A DNA stretch of 15,180 nucleotides, taken from NCBI GenBank assembly GCA_964478735.1, contig CAYZJB010000069.1, positions 1 to 15,180 on the forward strand. Reading direction: 5' to 3'. This stretch comes from CAYZJB01 sp964478735 (GTDB lineage Bacteria; CLD3; SB21). A program made the translations under genes and the position numbers. How positions within the stretch are numbered: the first letter of the stretch is position 1; the number at the start of each line of letters is the position of its first letter. Below the pieces are notes generated by a model. That model saw only the letters and a list, made by a program, of their open reading frames with translations, ran no database searches and was not told the origin of the DNA. Positions 1 through 7,179 of this stretch are shown piece by piece.

Positions 1-13
1 CGTGCCATTTTCC

Positions 14-42
14 TTGAGATTTTATACTGTTTTTTCTACACT
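14..42 (+). promoter_or_regulatory. Candidate sigma70-type promoter for the fused E1 gene
   Basis: A TTGAGA hexamer (14-19) and a TACACT hexamer (37-42) are separated by 17 nt, the ideal spacing for a housekeeping promoter. A second -10-like TATACT lies at 23-28 without a good -35 partner inside the window. Transcription would start near 49, just where a small perfect hairpin begins (TCGCAC 49-54, loop CCGA, GTGCGA 59-64). The hairpin ends a few bases before the Shine-Dalgarno AGGAG (70-74). This is pattern matching only; many FCB bacteria use other promoter consensus sequences. Confidence 0.4.
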
Positions 43-84
43 CGCGACTCGCACCCGAGTGCGAATCACAGGAGTTTCTGACGA

Positions 85-2157
85 ATGAAAACCAAGACGG
101 CCGAAAAACAGACCGCCACGACAAATCGAAATAATTCTCATAAACTGTCCGACTTTCCCGAATTGACGAAAGCGCGTCTGCTCGACGCTTATCGGCAAAT
201 GATACTGGCACGCCGGCTGGACGACAAAATGCTGCGGATGCTCAAACAGGGCAAAAGCTTCTTCCACATCGGTTCGTCCGGTCACGAAGCGGCGCAGGTT
301 GCAGCCGGTTTTTCCATGACGCCCGGCAAAGACTGGTTTTATCCGTATTATCGCGATCAGGCCCTGTGCCTCTCGGTCGGCATGACGGTGCGCGACATGA
401 TGTTGTGTTTCCTCGCCAAAGCGGACGATCCCAATTCCGGCGGCCGTCAGATGCCCCAGCACTACGGACATCGCGGGCTTCGCATCGTCTCGCAGTCGAG
501 TCCGACGGGCACGCAATTTCTCCAGGCCGTCGGCTGCGCAATGGGAGCGGTCAAAGACGGTGTCGACGAAGTCGTCTACGTGTCGTCGGGAGAGGGAACG
601 ACCAGCCAGGGCGACTTCCACGAGGCGCTCAACTGGGCCAGTCGGGAAAAATTTCCCGTGATCTTTTTTATCGAGGACAACAAGTACGCGATTTCCGTTC
701 CGGTCTGGCAGCAAACGGCGGGACACTCCATTTATAAAATCGGGGCCGGATACGAAAACCTGCATCGTTTCGAAATGGACGGCTGCAATTTCCTCGAATC
801 CTACACGACGATGAAAAAAGCCGTCGAGCTGGCCCGCAACGGCAAAGGCCCCGCTCTGGTCGTCGCCGACGTGATTCGCCTTCTTCCGCACAGTTCGTCC
901 GACGACCAGCGAAAGTACCGCACCGAGGACGATCTCGCCCGCGATCGCGAGCGAGACCCGATCGAACAGATGTCGCGCTCCCTGATCGAGCTGGGGATAC
1001 TGGACAAGGCCGGCGACGAATCGTTCCGCAAGCAGTGCGACGACGAAGTCAACGAGGCCGCGGAATGGGCGGAAACGCAGCCCCATCCCGACAAAAGCAC
1101 GGCCAAACTCCACGTTTTCTGCGAAGCGCCCGATGCGCTGGAGTATGAAAAATCGACGCCGGAAGGCAATCCCATTGTGCTCGTCGACGCGGTCAACCAC
1201 GCGATAGCGGAGGAACTGGAGCGTAATCCGAAGGTCATCGTATACGGTGAGGACATCCAGGACGACAAAGGCGGCGTCTTTACCGCGACCAAGGGATTGA
1301 CGAAAAAATTCGGCGAGGAACGCGTGTTCAATTCGCCGCTGGCCGAATCGAGCATCGTCGGTACCGCCGTCGGACTCGCCGTGCGAGGGTGGAAACCCGT
1401 CGTGGAAATCCAGTTCGGCGATTACGTATGGACCGCGATGATGCAGATCCGCAACGAAGTCGCGACCATGCGTTACCGGTCGAACAACAACTGGTCCTGT
1501 CCGATGGTCATCCGCATACCGATCGGCGGTTACATTCACGGCGCCCTATGTCATTCCCAGAACATCGAATCGTTTTTTGCACACATCCCGGGATTAAAAA
1601 TTGCTTTGCCGTCCAATGCGGCCGACGCCAAGGGCCTTTTGAAAACGGCGATCCGATGTGACGATCCTGTCCTGTTCCTCGAACACAAAGGCATGTACCG
1701 GCAGGGATTTGCCCAGACACCGGAGCCGGATGCAGACTATCTTCTGCCGTTCGGGAAAGGTGTGGTCCGGCGCGAAGGAAAGGACGTCACGGTCGTCACG
1801 TATGGAATGATGGTGCAAAAATCGTTGATCGCCGCCAAACACGTCGAGGAAAAACTGGGCATCTCCATCGAAGTCATCGACATCCGGACGATCGTTCCGC
1901 TTGACGTTGATCTGATCGTCGATTCCGTGAAGAAAACCAACAAATGCCTGGTTGTTCACGAGGACGTCGAGTTCGGCGGCTTCGGTGGGGAGATTGTCGC
2001 CCAGATCATGAACAAGGCCTTTGAACACCTCGACGCGCCCGTACGCCGCGTCGCCGGCGCCTTCACTCCTATTCCGTACAACTGGTTCCTCGAAGAAGTC
2101 ATACTTCCGCAGGACCAAAACATCATCGACGCCCTGGAGGATTTGGCGAGGTATTGA
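85..2157 (+). CDS. Fused branched-chain 2-oxoacid dehydrogenase E1, alpha and beta subunits in one chain
   Basis: This is the thiamine-diphosphate-dependent E1 component of a 2-oxoacid dehydrogenase complex, which decarboxylates a 2-oxoacid and passes the acyl group to lipoyl-E2 in the cytoplasm. Residues about 25-345 are the alpha half. It has the ThDP/Mg motif GEG (169-171) ending in N199 (DNKYAIS) and the loop HSSSDD (269-274) typical of branched-chain and pyruvate E1 alpha. Residues about 363-690 are the beta half: PLAESS with the presumed cofactor-contacting E421, CHSQ with H490, and a C-terminal HEDVEFGGFGGE segment. The 690-residue length equals the two subunits added together with no internal stop. 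The start has AGGAG at 70-74, 10 nt upstream. No E2, E3 or lipoylation gene is adjacent. The loop and sequence style favour branched-chain over pyruvate substrates, but specificity cannot be fixed from sequence reading alone. Confidence 0.93.
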   Translation: MKTKTAEKQTATTNRNNSHKLSDFPELTKARLLDAYRQMILARRLDDKMLRMLKQGKSFFHIGSSGHEAAQVAAGFSMTPGKDWFYPYYRDQALCLSVGMTVRDMMLCFLAKADDPNSGGRQMPQHYGHRGLRIVSQSSPTGTQFLQAVGCAMGAVKDGVDEVVYVSSGEGTTSQGDFHEALNWASREKFPVIFFIEDNKYAISVPVWQQTAGHSIYKIGAGYENLHRFEMDGCNFLESYTTMKKAVELARNGKGPALVVADVIRLLPHSSSDDQRKYRTEDDLARDRERDPIEQMSRSLIELGILDKAGDESFRKQCDDEVNEAAEWAETQPHPDKSTAKLHVFCEAPDALEYEKSTPEGNPIVLVDAVNHAIAEELERNPKVIVYGEDIQDDKGGVFTATKGLTKKFGEERVFNSPLAESSIVGTAVGLAVRGWKPVVEIQFGDYVWTAMMQIRNEVATMRYRSNNNWSCPMVIRIPIGGYIHGALCHSQNIESFFAHIPGLKIALPSNAADAKGLLKTAIRCDDPVLFLEHKGMYRQGFAQTPEPDADYLLPFGKGVVRREGKDVTVVTYGMMVQKSLIAAKHVEEKLGISIEVIDIRTIVPLDVDLIVDSVKKTNKCLVVHEDVEFGGFGGEIVAQIMNKAFEHLDAPVRRVAGAFTPIPYNWFLEEVILPQDQNIIDALEDLARY

Positions 2158-2402
2158 TCGGTTAGACTTGTAAACTGAGGGGCTTTATCGTAGACCATTC
2201 ACACTACCGTTGCCCTTAACATTCGAAAAGCAGACGAACTGGCAGATTTTGTTCGGTTTGAATTATGACCTGGACCGCAATCTGCGGTAGAAAGCCTACA
2301 CTCGCCACGATCCATAGAGGCTTCTAAGCAGATGGATGAAATGCCTTGTAAGAATTCCAGTGATTTTGCAACCTATCGTTAAAATCACGATCGGAATATT
2401 TC
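2158..2402 (+). other. Intergenic gap, possible decayed coding sequence
   Basis: These 245 bases hold no convincing gene or terminator. One frame is open from 2174 to a TAG at 2288-2290 and ends with the protein-like run FEKQTNWQILFGLNYDLDR plus NLR, but it has no ATG. A weak 6-bp inverted repeat (AAGCCT 2292-2297, AGGCTT 2318-2323) is not followed by a T tract. A 24-codon ATG-started frame (2336-2410) overlaps the start of the sigma gene, but nothing supports it as real. A promoter for the sigma operon should lie here, yet no clear -35/-10 pair was found. Confidence 0.4.
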
Positions 2403-2906
2403 TTGCCTGACTCCGCTCGCCCTCATATCTCGGATATTTTTGTCCGGCTGATCGACGAACATCAGGGTATTATTCACAAAATCTGCCTGGTGTACACGGA
2501 CGACGAGGACGACCGCAAGGACCTGTTTCAGGAAATTCTGCTCAACGCGTGGAAGTCGTTTCCGACGTACGAATACCGCGCCAAGTTTTCAACATGGCTG
2601 TACCGTGTCGCTCTGAACACGGCCTTGATGGGGCTCCGGCGACGGCGACCGGAAACGATCGACGTTCATTCGGTTGCGGACCTCCTTCCCGCTCCGCCGG
2701 AACCCGATCGGGAGAATGTCCGAATTTTATACCGGACCATCGAATCGCTGCCGCCGGGAGACAAAGCCCTGATCCTGCTCTATCTGGACGACTTGTCGTA
2801 TCAAGAAATATCGGAAATTACCGGTCTATCCGAAAATCACGTCGGTGTAAAAATCAATCGGATCAAAAGGAAATTAGCCTCACGAATGGAGCGCGTCCAT
2901 GGATGA
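2403..2906 (+). CDS. ECF-type RNA polymerase sigma factor (sigma-70 family)
   Basis: The 167-residue protein has the minimal two-domain ECF layout. Region 2 spans about residues 13-80, with DLFQEILLNAWKSF in the core-binding helix and FSTWLYRVALNTAL in the -10 recognition area. Region 4 spans about 105-160, with the helix-turn-helix SYQEISEITGLSENHVGVK followed by INRIKRKL. It would direct RNA polymerase to a small regulon, probably including its own operon. The start is a TTG codon: an in-frame stop lies at 2361-2363 and no ATG occurs before region 2. A weak GGAA (2393-2396) sits 6 nt upstream. The stop overlaps the next start by 8 nt, so it is translationally coupled to the membrane protein, the usual place for an anti-sigma partner. 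Confidence 0.9.
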   Translation: MPDSARPHISDIFVRLIDEHQGIIHKICLVYTDDEDDRKDLFQEILLNAWKSFPTYEYRAKFSTWLYRVALNTALMGLRRRRPETIDVHSVADLLPAPPEPDRENVRILYRTIESLPPGDKALILLYLDDLSYQEISEITGLSENHVGVKINRIKRKLASRMERVHG

Positions 2907-3504
2907 CCTCAAAACGTTGTGGAAAGAAGAGACGGAGCGGACCGTCCGTCGGACACCGCCCGATATCATGCGACACATGATCGAATCCCGATGGCGCGAT
3001 TCGCGATCTGCTCTGATCCGCAAACTGACCATCGAATTTGCCATGATGATCGCGGTGATGCTGCTGGTTGGCTGGGTAACGTTCGTAGGGGCACCTGAAG
3101 TCACCGTTTTCTCCATGAGTTTTTTTCTCCTGGCGTGTATGATTTTACTCCCCTCGATGGTGATGTTCGTTGTTCAAATCCGAAAGTGGCGTCGACTCGA
3201 TTATGCACGCGATACGCGGGCACACGCCCGCTTGACCATCGCGGGACATCGCCGGATCATCCGGCTGTATCTCGTTTTGTCGTACGTCTTTTGCGGCATC
3301 ATGATGGTCTTCCTCACGCTCTGGCCGTTTGACGAACCCGCTCCCGAGCTTCCGTTTCGAATCGGTTTTGCCGCCTGGTGTTTGTTCGGTATCGTGATCG
3401 CCCGACCGTACGCGCGCTGGATGTTTGGCCGCGACGTGGACCGTCTGGAAAAAACGCTGCACGAACTTGAATCCATCGACGTCGAAAAACCGGAGGACAC
3501 ATGA
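2899..3504 (+). CDS. Four-helix membrane protein, candidate anti-sigma factor
   Basis: I do not recognise a named family. The 201-residue protein starts with a charged cytoplasmic segment of about 40 residues containing DLKTLWKEE. Four hydrophobic segments follow at roughly 43-63, 70-93, 122-142 and 152-170, and the C-terminal tail is charged and helical (DRLEKTLHELE). Both ends are predicted to be cytoplasmic. It lacks the HxxxCxxC zinc motif of ZAS-type anti-sigma factors. Its gene overlaps the sigma gene by 8 nt and the ABC ATPase gene by 4 nt; GGAG at 2888-2891 is a good ribosome binding site. From recalled patterns, proteins opening with a 'LKxLWx' segment often follow sigma factors in Bacteroidetes, which supports an anti-sigma or sensing role. 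A structural role in the transporter is the alternative. Confidence 0.8.
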   Translation: MDDLKTLWKEETERTVRRTPPDIMRHMIESRWRDSRSALIRKLTIEFAMMIAVMLLVGWVTFVGAPEVTVFSMSFFLLACMILLPSMVMFVVQIRKWRRLDYARDTRAHARLTIAGHRRIIRLYLVLSYVFCGIMMVFLTLWPFDEPAPELPFRIGFAAWCLFGIVIARPYARWMFGRDVDRLEKTLHELESIDVEKPEDT

Positions 3505-4403
3505 CAAATCACCTACTCGATATTCGCGGAGTGATCAAACGTTACAACGGAACGACGGCCGTCGACAACGTCTCACTCGTCGTACCGTCCGGCTCCATCT
3601 TCGGTCTGCTCGGGCCCAACGGCGCCGGCAAAACCTCTCTCATCCGTATGATCACGCAAATCACGATGCCCGACAGCGGTTCGATTTTCCTGCACGGCCG
3701 TGCGCTCCGTGAAGAGGACACGTCGCGAATGGGGTACATGCCGGAAGAACGGGGTCTGTATAAACAGATGAAAATCGGGGACCATTTGATTTATCTCGGC
3801 GAACTTCGCGGCCTCAGCCGCAAAGACGCGACCCACCAGGTCCGGGAGTGGTTTGAAAAATTCGATATCGCCGGGTGGTGGAACAAAAAGGTCGACCAAT
3901 TGTCGAAAGGCATGCAGCAAAAAGTCCAGTTCATCGCCACCGTGTTGCACGATCCCGAGTTGTTGATTCTCGACGAACCGTTTTCGGGCCTCGATCCGAT
4001 CAATGCGGAATTGATTACGCAGGAAATTTTTCGAATGAAAACCTCCGGCAAAACGGTCATTTTTTCCACGCATCGTATGGAGCAGGTCGAACAGATCTGC
4101 GATTCGATCGCCCTCATCCATCACGGACGAATCATTCTCGATGGCGACGTGACCTCGCTCAAACACCGGTTCAAAAAAAATCTGTATCACGTGACGTTCG
4201 ACGGAGCGCTGCCCGTGTTGCCCGATCCGTGGTCGGCCGTCGAAACCGGGGATGGATCCGCCACCCTTCACGCCACCGGCGTGTCACCCAATACCGTCCT
4301 CCGTTTTCTGATCCAGCACGTGGAGGTGCACGGCTTCACCGAAGTCTTTCCCACCCTGCACGAAATTTTTATCGACGTTGTGACGGAGTCCGGCCATGCA
4401 TAA
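3501..4403 (+). CDS. ABC transporter ATP-binding protein, NatA/YhaQ-like
   Basis: This cytoplasmic ATPase subunit would power the ABC-2 permease encoded directly downstream. Visible motifs are Walker A GPNGAGKT (38-45), PEERGLY (81-87) at the Q-loop position, the signature LSKGMQQK (134-141), Walker B LLILDEP (154-160) with the D-loop SGLD, and the switch histidine H191 in STHRM. Residues about 210-295 form the extra C-terminal domain found in NatA/YhaQ-type ATPases (DUF4162-like). PEERGLY instead of a classical Q-loop glutamine is usual in this subgroup. The gene starts within the previous stop (ATGA at 3501-3504), with GGAGG at 3492-3496. The substrate is unknown; family members export sodium, peptides, lipids or antibiotics. 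The 300-residue length is normal. Confidence 0.92.
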   Translation: MTNHLLDIRGVIKRYNGTTAVDNVSLVVPSGSIFGLLGPNGAGKTSLIRMITQITMPDSGSIFLHGRALREEDTSRMGYMPEERGLYKQMKIGDHLIYLGELRGLSRKDATHQVREWFEKFDIAGWWNKKVDQLSKGMQQKVQFIATVLHDPELLILDEPFSGLDPINAELITQEIFRMKTSGKTVIFSTHRMEQVEQICDSIALIHHGRIILDGDVTSLKHRFKKNLYHVTFDGALPVLPDPWSAVETGDGSATLHATGVSPNTVLRFLIQHVEVHGFTEVFPTLHEIFIDVVTESGHA

Positions 4404-5685
4404 ACTCTGGATCGTCGCCCGCAGGGAATATGGCGTTCGGGTTCGTAAGAAATCGTTCATCATCACGACGCTCACTATCCCTCTGATGGTCGCTCTCCTC
4501 TTGGTTGGGGTCGTTTTTTTGAGTGCGGACATGAAAAAGGACAGGGTTGTCATCGTCGATGAATCCGGACATTTTCGGCAACCATGGCCGCCTACCGGTG
4601 GGACGACGTATACGACCTCTTCGCATGACGCAGAAACCACTCTCCGCCTGATCCGCGACGAGGAGAGCGAATATACGGCCATGTTGTACATTCCGGAAAT
4701 TGACCTCGACCGGCCCGATGGAATCGTATTGTATACCAAACGTGTCGTCGGGTCTCAACTGCGCATGACCGTCCAGACGGAACTGACCCGGCAGATGACC
4801 ACCCGGCGTCTGGTCCTCCGCGGCATTAACGAAGCCGATATCGATCGGGCGCAAAAGGCGCCAGCCATCCGGACCCAGATGATCGGCGACACTCAGGGCG
4901 CCATGGAGCACAAGATCGTGGCTTTTGTCTGTGCATTTTTGATCGGCCTTATCATGTACGTGGCTCTGATCATTTATGGCGTGCTGGTTATGAACGGTAT
5001 CGTCGAGGAAAAATCCAACCGCATCGTCGAAGTTATCGTTTCGGCGGTACGACCCCTGGACATGATGCTCGGTAAAATCATCGGGGTGGCCGCCGTCGGC
5101 CTGACGCAGTTGACGATCTGGGTCGTCCTGGGCATCGTCCTTTTTCAAATCGCGTCGCCATGGCTGGGTTCCGCCGTTCCGTTGGGATCCGCGGGAACAG
5201 TTGAATTGAAATCTGAACAAATGGAGCTGATCTCGACCTTTATGGCCAACATTGCGTCGATCGATTTTACCATGCTGGGGTTGGGGTTTGTCATTTATTT
5301 TGTCGGGGGCTATTTTTTTTATGCATCGCTTTTTGCCGCTGCCGCGTCGGCGGCCAATGATGCTAGCGACCTCAACAGCCTTTCCTTTCCAATCACCTTT
5401 CCGCTGATCGTTTCGTCCTTCATCCTCAATGCGGCTATCCAGCACCCCGACGGCGCCCTTGCGTTCTGGTTTTCCATGATTCCCCTGACTTCGCCGGTCG
5501 TCATGATCGGACGAATTCCTTTTGGCGTACCCTGGTGGGAATTCATCCTTTCGATCGTTTTACTCATCGGAGGGTTTGTCGCGACGGCGTGGGTGGCGGC
5601 ACGGATTTACCGGATAGGAATCCTGTTGTACGGAAAAAAACATTCGCTGATCGAACTGCTGCGCTGGATCCGTACGGCGGGTTAA
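4396..5685 (+). CDS. ABC-2 type permease, NatB/YhaP-like
   Basis: This is the membrane partner of the preceding ATPase. The 429-residue chain begins with the family-typical ARREYGVRVRKKSFIITT, then TM1 (about 20-43). A soluble extracytoplasmic domain of about 130 residues follows, then roughly six more helices (about 174-200, 227-252, 291-315, 330-348, 355-371 and 381-404). The cytoplasmic loop after TM2 carries the EEKSNRIVEVI and GKIIGV segments seen in ABC-2 exporters of the NatB type. The start codon lies inside the end of the ATPase gene (8-nt overlap), with GGAG at 4385-4388. It closes the sigma operon. The substrate cannot be assigned. Full length, with no sign of decay. Confidence 0.9.
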   Translation: MHKLWIVARREYGVRVRKKSFIITTLTIPLMVALLLVGVVFLSADMKKDRVVIVDESGHFRQPWPPTGGTTYTTSSHDAETTLRLIRDEESEYTAMLYIPEIDLDRPDGIVLYTKRVVGSQLRMTVQTELTRQMTTRRLVLRGINEADIDRAQKAPAIRTQMIGDTQGAMEHKIVAFVCAFLIGLIMYVALIIYGVLVMNGIVEEKSNRIVEVIVSAVRPLDMMLGKIIGVAAVGLTQLTIWVVLGIVLFQIASPWLGSAVPLGSAGTVELKSEQMELISTFMANIASIDFTMLGLGFVIYFVGGYFFYASLFAAAASAANDASDLNSLSFPITFPLIVSSFILNAAIQHPDGALAFWFSMIPLTSPVVMIGRIPFGVPWWEFILSIVLLIGGFVATAWVAARIYRIGILLYGKKHSLIELLRWIRTAG

Positions 5686-5739
5686 CGCCGGCTTTCGAAA
5701 TAATCGTCTGGCTTTTGGACGGGCGATAATTTACTTTTT
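5675..5739 (+). terminator. Weak hairpins at the end of the sigma/ABC operon
   Basis: A 5-bp hairpin (CGGCG 5675-5679, CGCCG 5686-5690) contains the permease stop codon in its loop. Just after it, AAAT-A-ATCG (5698-5706) can pair imperfectly with CGAT-A-ATTT (from about 5724), and a short TTTTT run follows at 5735-5739. Neither stem is strong, so this is only a possible termination region. The remaining bases up to 5800 show no clear promoter for the next gene. Confidence 0.3.
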
Positions 5740-5790
5740 CCTTCACGGAACGATCTACGTTCACCCTGCCATGTGAAATCATTATTTAAT

Positions 5791-5800
5791 GGAGGAAAGT
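5791..5800 (+). promoter_or_regulatory. Shine-Dalgarno that fixes the lipoprotein start
   Basis: GGAGG at 5791-5795 lies 5 nt before ATG 5801. An upstream in-frame ATG at 5789 overlaps this site, so it cannot be the start. The lipoprotein signal peptide also begins naturally at 5801. Confidence 0.75.
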
Positions 5801-6262
5801 ATGAAGACGCTTCGGATGTTAGTATGGACGGGCCTTGCCGGAATCGTATGGGCCTGCGGCGGAGGAAAACAGACGATCACCGCCGAAAACAACAAAGTCA
5901 GCAAAAATGAGACACTGAAAGCCGGCGAATATTACCAGTTCGAAATCGTACTGGAAGACAAGATGAACGCAATTTCGATCGAAGGCGAATGGCGCGTCAA
6001 TGACGGGGGCGACCGCAAAGCGAAGGTATTCGTCATGGACGAAGAAAATTTTCTTAAATTCAACGACGGTGAATCGTTCAAGTCCTATTACGACTCCGGG
6101 GAAAAGATCAACGACAACTTCAAAATTCGGCTGGTCAATCAGTACAAAAGCAAAAAAACGCTGTATTATCTCGTATTCGACAATCCCTCCGAAGAGGATG
6201 ACAAAAAAATCGAGTTCAAGCTGTTGATGGATTACGAATGGGGAGAAGGAACGCGAAATTGA
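5801..6262 (+). CDS. Lipoprotein with a single beta-sandwich-like domain
   Basis: The 153-residue product has a lipoprotein signal peptide: MKTLRM, a hydrophobic stretch, then VWAC with the lipidated Cys at position 19, followed by GGG. The mature part of about 135 residues is charged and rich in alternating hydrophobic and aromatic residues, suggesting beta strands. It contains VFVMDEENFLKF (76-87), SYYDSG (95-100) and YYLVFDN (122-128). From memory, the order 'MDEENF ... Y.SG ... YYLVFDN' resembles GOLD/emp24-like beta-sandwich domains, which usually bind ligands or partner proteins. That family link is an inference. The protein would be anchored in a periplasm-facing or outer membrane leaflet. 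It appears monocistronic, with a strong hairpin following 11 nt after its stop. Confidence 0.82.
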   Translation: MKTLRMLVWTGLAGIVWACGGGKQTITAENNKVSKNETLKAGEYYQFEIVLEDKMNAISIEGEWRVNDGGDRKAKVFVMDEENFLKFNDGESFKSYYDSGEKINDNFKIRLVNQYKSKKTLYYLVFDNPSEEDDKKIEFKLLMDYEWGEGTRN

Positions 6263-6273
6263 GCTGAGTTGGA

Positions 6274-6311
6274 GAAAGGATGTGGTTCGGATCATCGAAC
6301 CACATCCTTTC
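6274..6311 (+). terminator. Perfect 16-bp hairpin, probable terminator
   Basis: GAAAGGATGTGGTTCG (6274-6289) is exactly complementary to 6296-6311, with a 6-nt loop GATCAT. It lies 11 nt after the lipoprotein stop, where a terminator is expected. A clean T tract does not follow the stem; the next bases are CATTGTTGAATATTT. The ATG at 6280 lies inside the left arm and has GGAG (6271-6274) in front of it. The hairpin could therefore instead block an upstream start of the next gene. Confidence 0.6.
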
Positions 6312-6336
6312 CATTGTTGAATATTTACCAACGTGT

Positions 6337-7179
6337 ATGGAAGACCTGATACGATTTTTTGAACATGTCCCGATGTGGTTCCGGACGATGCTTCTGGTGG
6401 GAGGCATCGTCTTCTTCTGGGCGATGGAAGGTGTGTTGCCTCTGTTCCGATTTTCGTATCGCAAACTTCGTCATGGATTCCTGAATTTGTTTTTTACCAT
6501 GACGACGGCCATCATCGGATTCACTTTTGCGGGACTGCTTTTGATGGCCTCCCGCTATGTGACGGAATACCGATTGGGCTTGCTTTATCTGGTCGAACTC
6601 CCCTTGTTTGCCGAAGTGGTAGTCGGTGTGTTGCTCCTCGATTTGATCGGTGCGTTTGCGATCCATTGGATCGAACATCGGGTCAAATGGATGTGGAAGT
6701 TTCATCTCGTGCATCACAGCGACACGACGGTTGACGTCACGACGGGGTTGCGGCACCATCCAGGAGAAACGGTTTTTCGCATGCTGTTTACGATTCTCGC
6801 GGTTTTTATCAGCGGCACGTCCATCGGCATCGTCATGCTGTATCAATCTCTGTCCGTGCTGTTCGCTCATCTCACCCATGCCAATCTTCGTATCCCGGAA
6901 ACGATCGACCGCTGGTTTTCCTACGTGTGGGTCACGCCGAATATGCACAAAGTCCACCATCACTTCCGCCAACCGTATACGGACTCCAATTACGGCAATA
7001 TTTTTTCGATCTGGGATCGCGTTTTTGGAACGTTTTCTTCCGTAGGGAAGACGACGAAGCTGCGCTACGGCATCAACACCCACATGGACGAAAAGGAAAA
7101 TGACCGGCTTGGAAATCTTCTGGTCATGCCGCTTCAACCCTACCGATCGCCTGCCGATCACGAAATTCAAGCTCTATAA
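6337..7179 (+). CDS. Sterol desaturase / fatty acid hydroxylase superfamily membrane enzyme
   Basis: This is a membrane-bound di-iron oxygenase of the FA_hydroxylase superfamily, whose members hydroxylate or desaturate lipids with O2. With the start at 6337 it has 280 residues and about four to five hydrophobic segments. The conserved histidine clusters are present: HWIEH (H110, H114), HLVHH (H123, H126, H127), RHH (H140, H141), HLTH (H178, H181) and HKVHHH (H204, H207-H209). A family-typical SNYGNIFSIWDRVFGTF follows. The metal ligands look complete. The start is uncertain: ATG 6280 would add 19 residues encoded by the upstream hairpin, and ATG 6337 has no Shine-Dalgarno. No sterol or carotenoid genes are nearby, so the lipid substrate is unknown. 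Confidence 0.88.
   Translation: MEDLIRFFEHVPMWFRTMLLVGGIVFFWAMEGVLPLFRFSYRKLRHGFLNLFFTMTTAIIGFTFAGLLLMASRYVTEYRLGLLYLVELPLFAEVVVGVLLLDLIGAFAIHWIEHRVKWMWKFHLVHHSDTTVDVTTGLRHHPGETVFRMLFTILAVFISGTSIGIVMLYQSLSVLFAHLTHANLRIPETIDRWFSYVWVTPNMHKVHHHFRQPYTDSNYGNIFSIWDRVFGTFSSVGKTTKLRYGINTHMDEKENDRLGNLLVMPLQPYRSPADHEIQAL

Noticed and set aside
22..1539. Long open frame (505 codons) on the minus strand under the E1 gene
   Set aside because: It lies antisense to a clear E1 with all its motifs. Its translation is a low-complexity Arg/Val/Phe/Asp mix with no domain, as expected from the mirrored codon bias of the sense gene.
2332..2410. Two tiny ATG-started frames (16 and 24 codons) before the sigma factor
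   Set aside because: No ribosome binding site and no recognisable content. Frames of this length occur by chance.
4369..5445. 358-codon minus-strand open frame under the ABC permease, and the similar 372-codon frame at 9690-10808 under mreB
   Set aside because: Both are shadows of well-supported sense genes. Their products are rich in Asp, His, Arg and Gln with no fold or motif.
5789..5800. ATG 5789 as the start of the 153-residue lipoprotein
   Set aside because: It overlaps the Shine-Dalgarno GGAGG and would put acidic residues (MEES) before the lipoprotein signal peptide.
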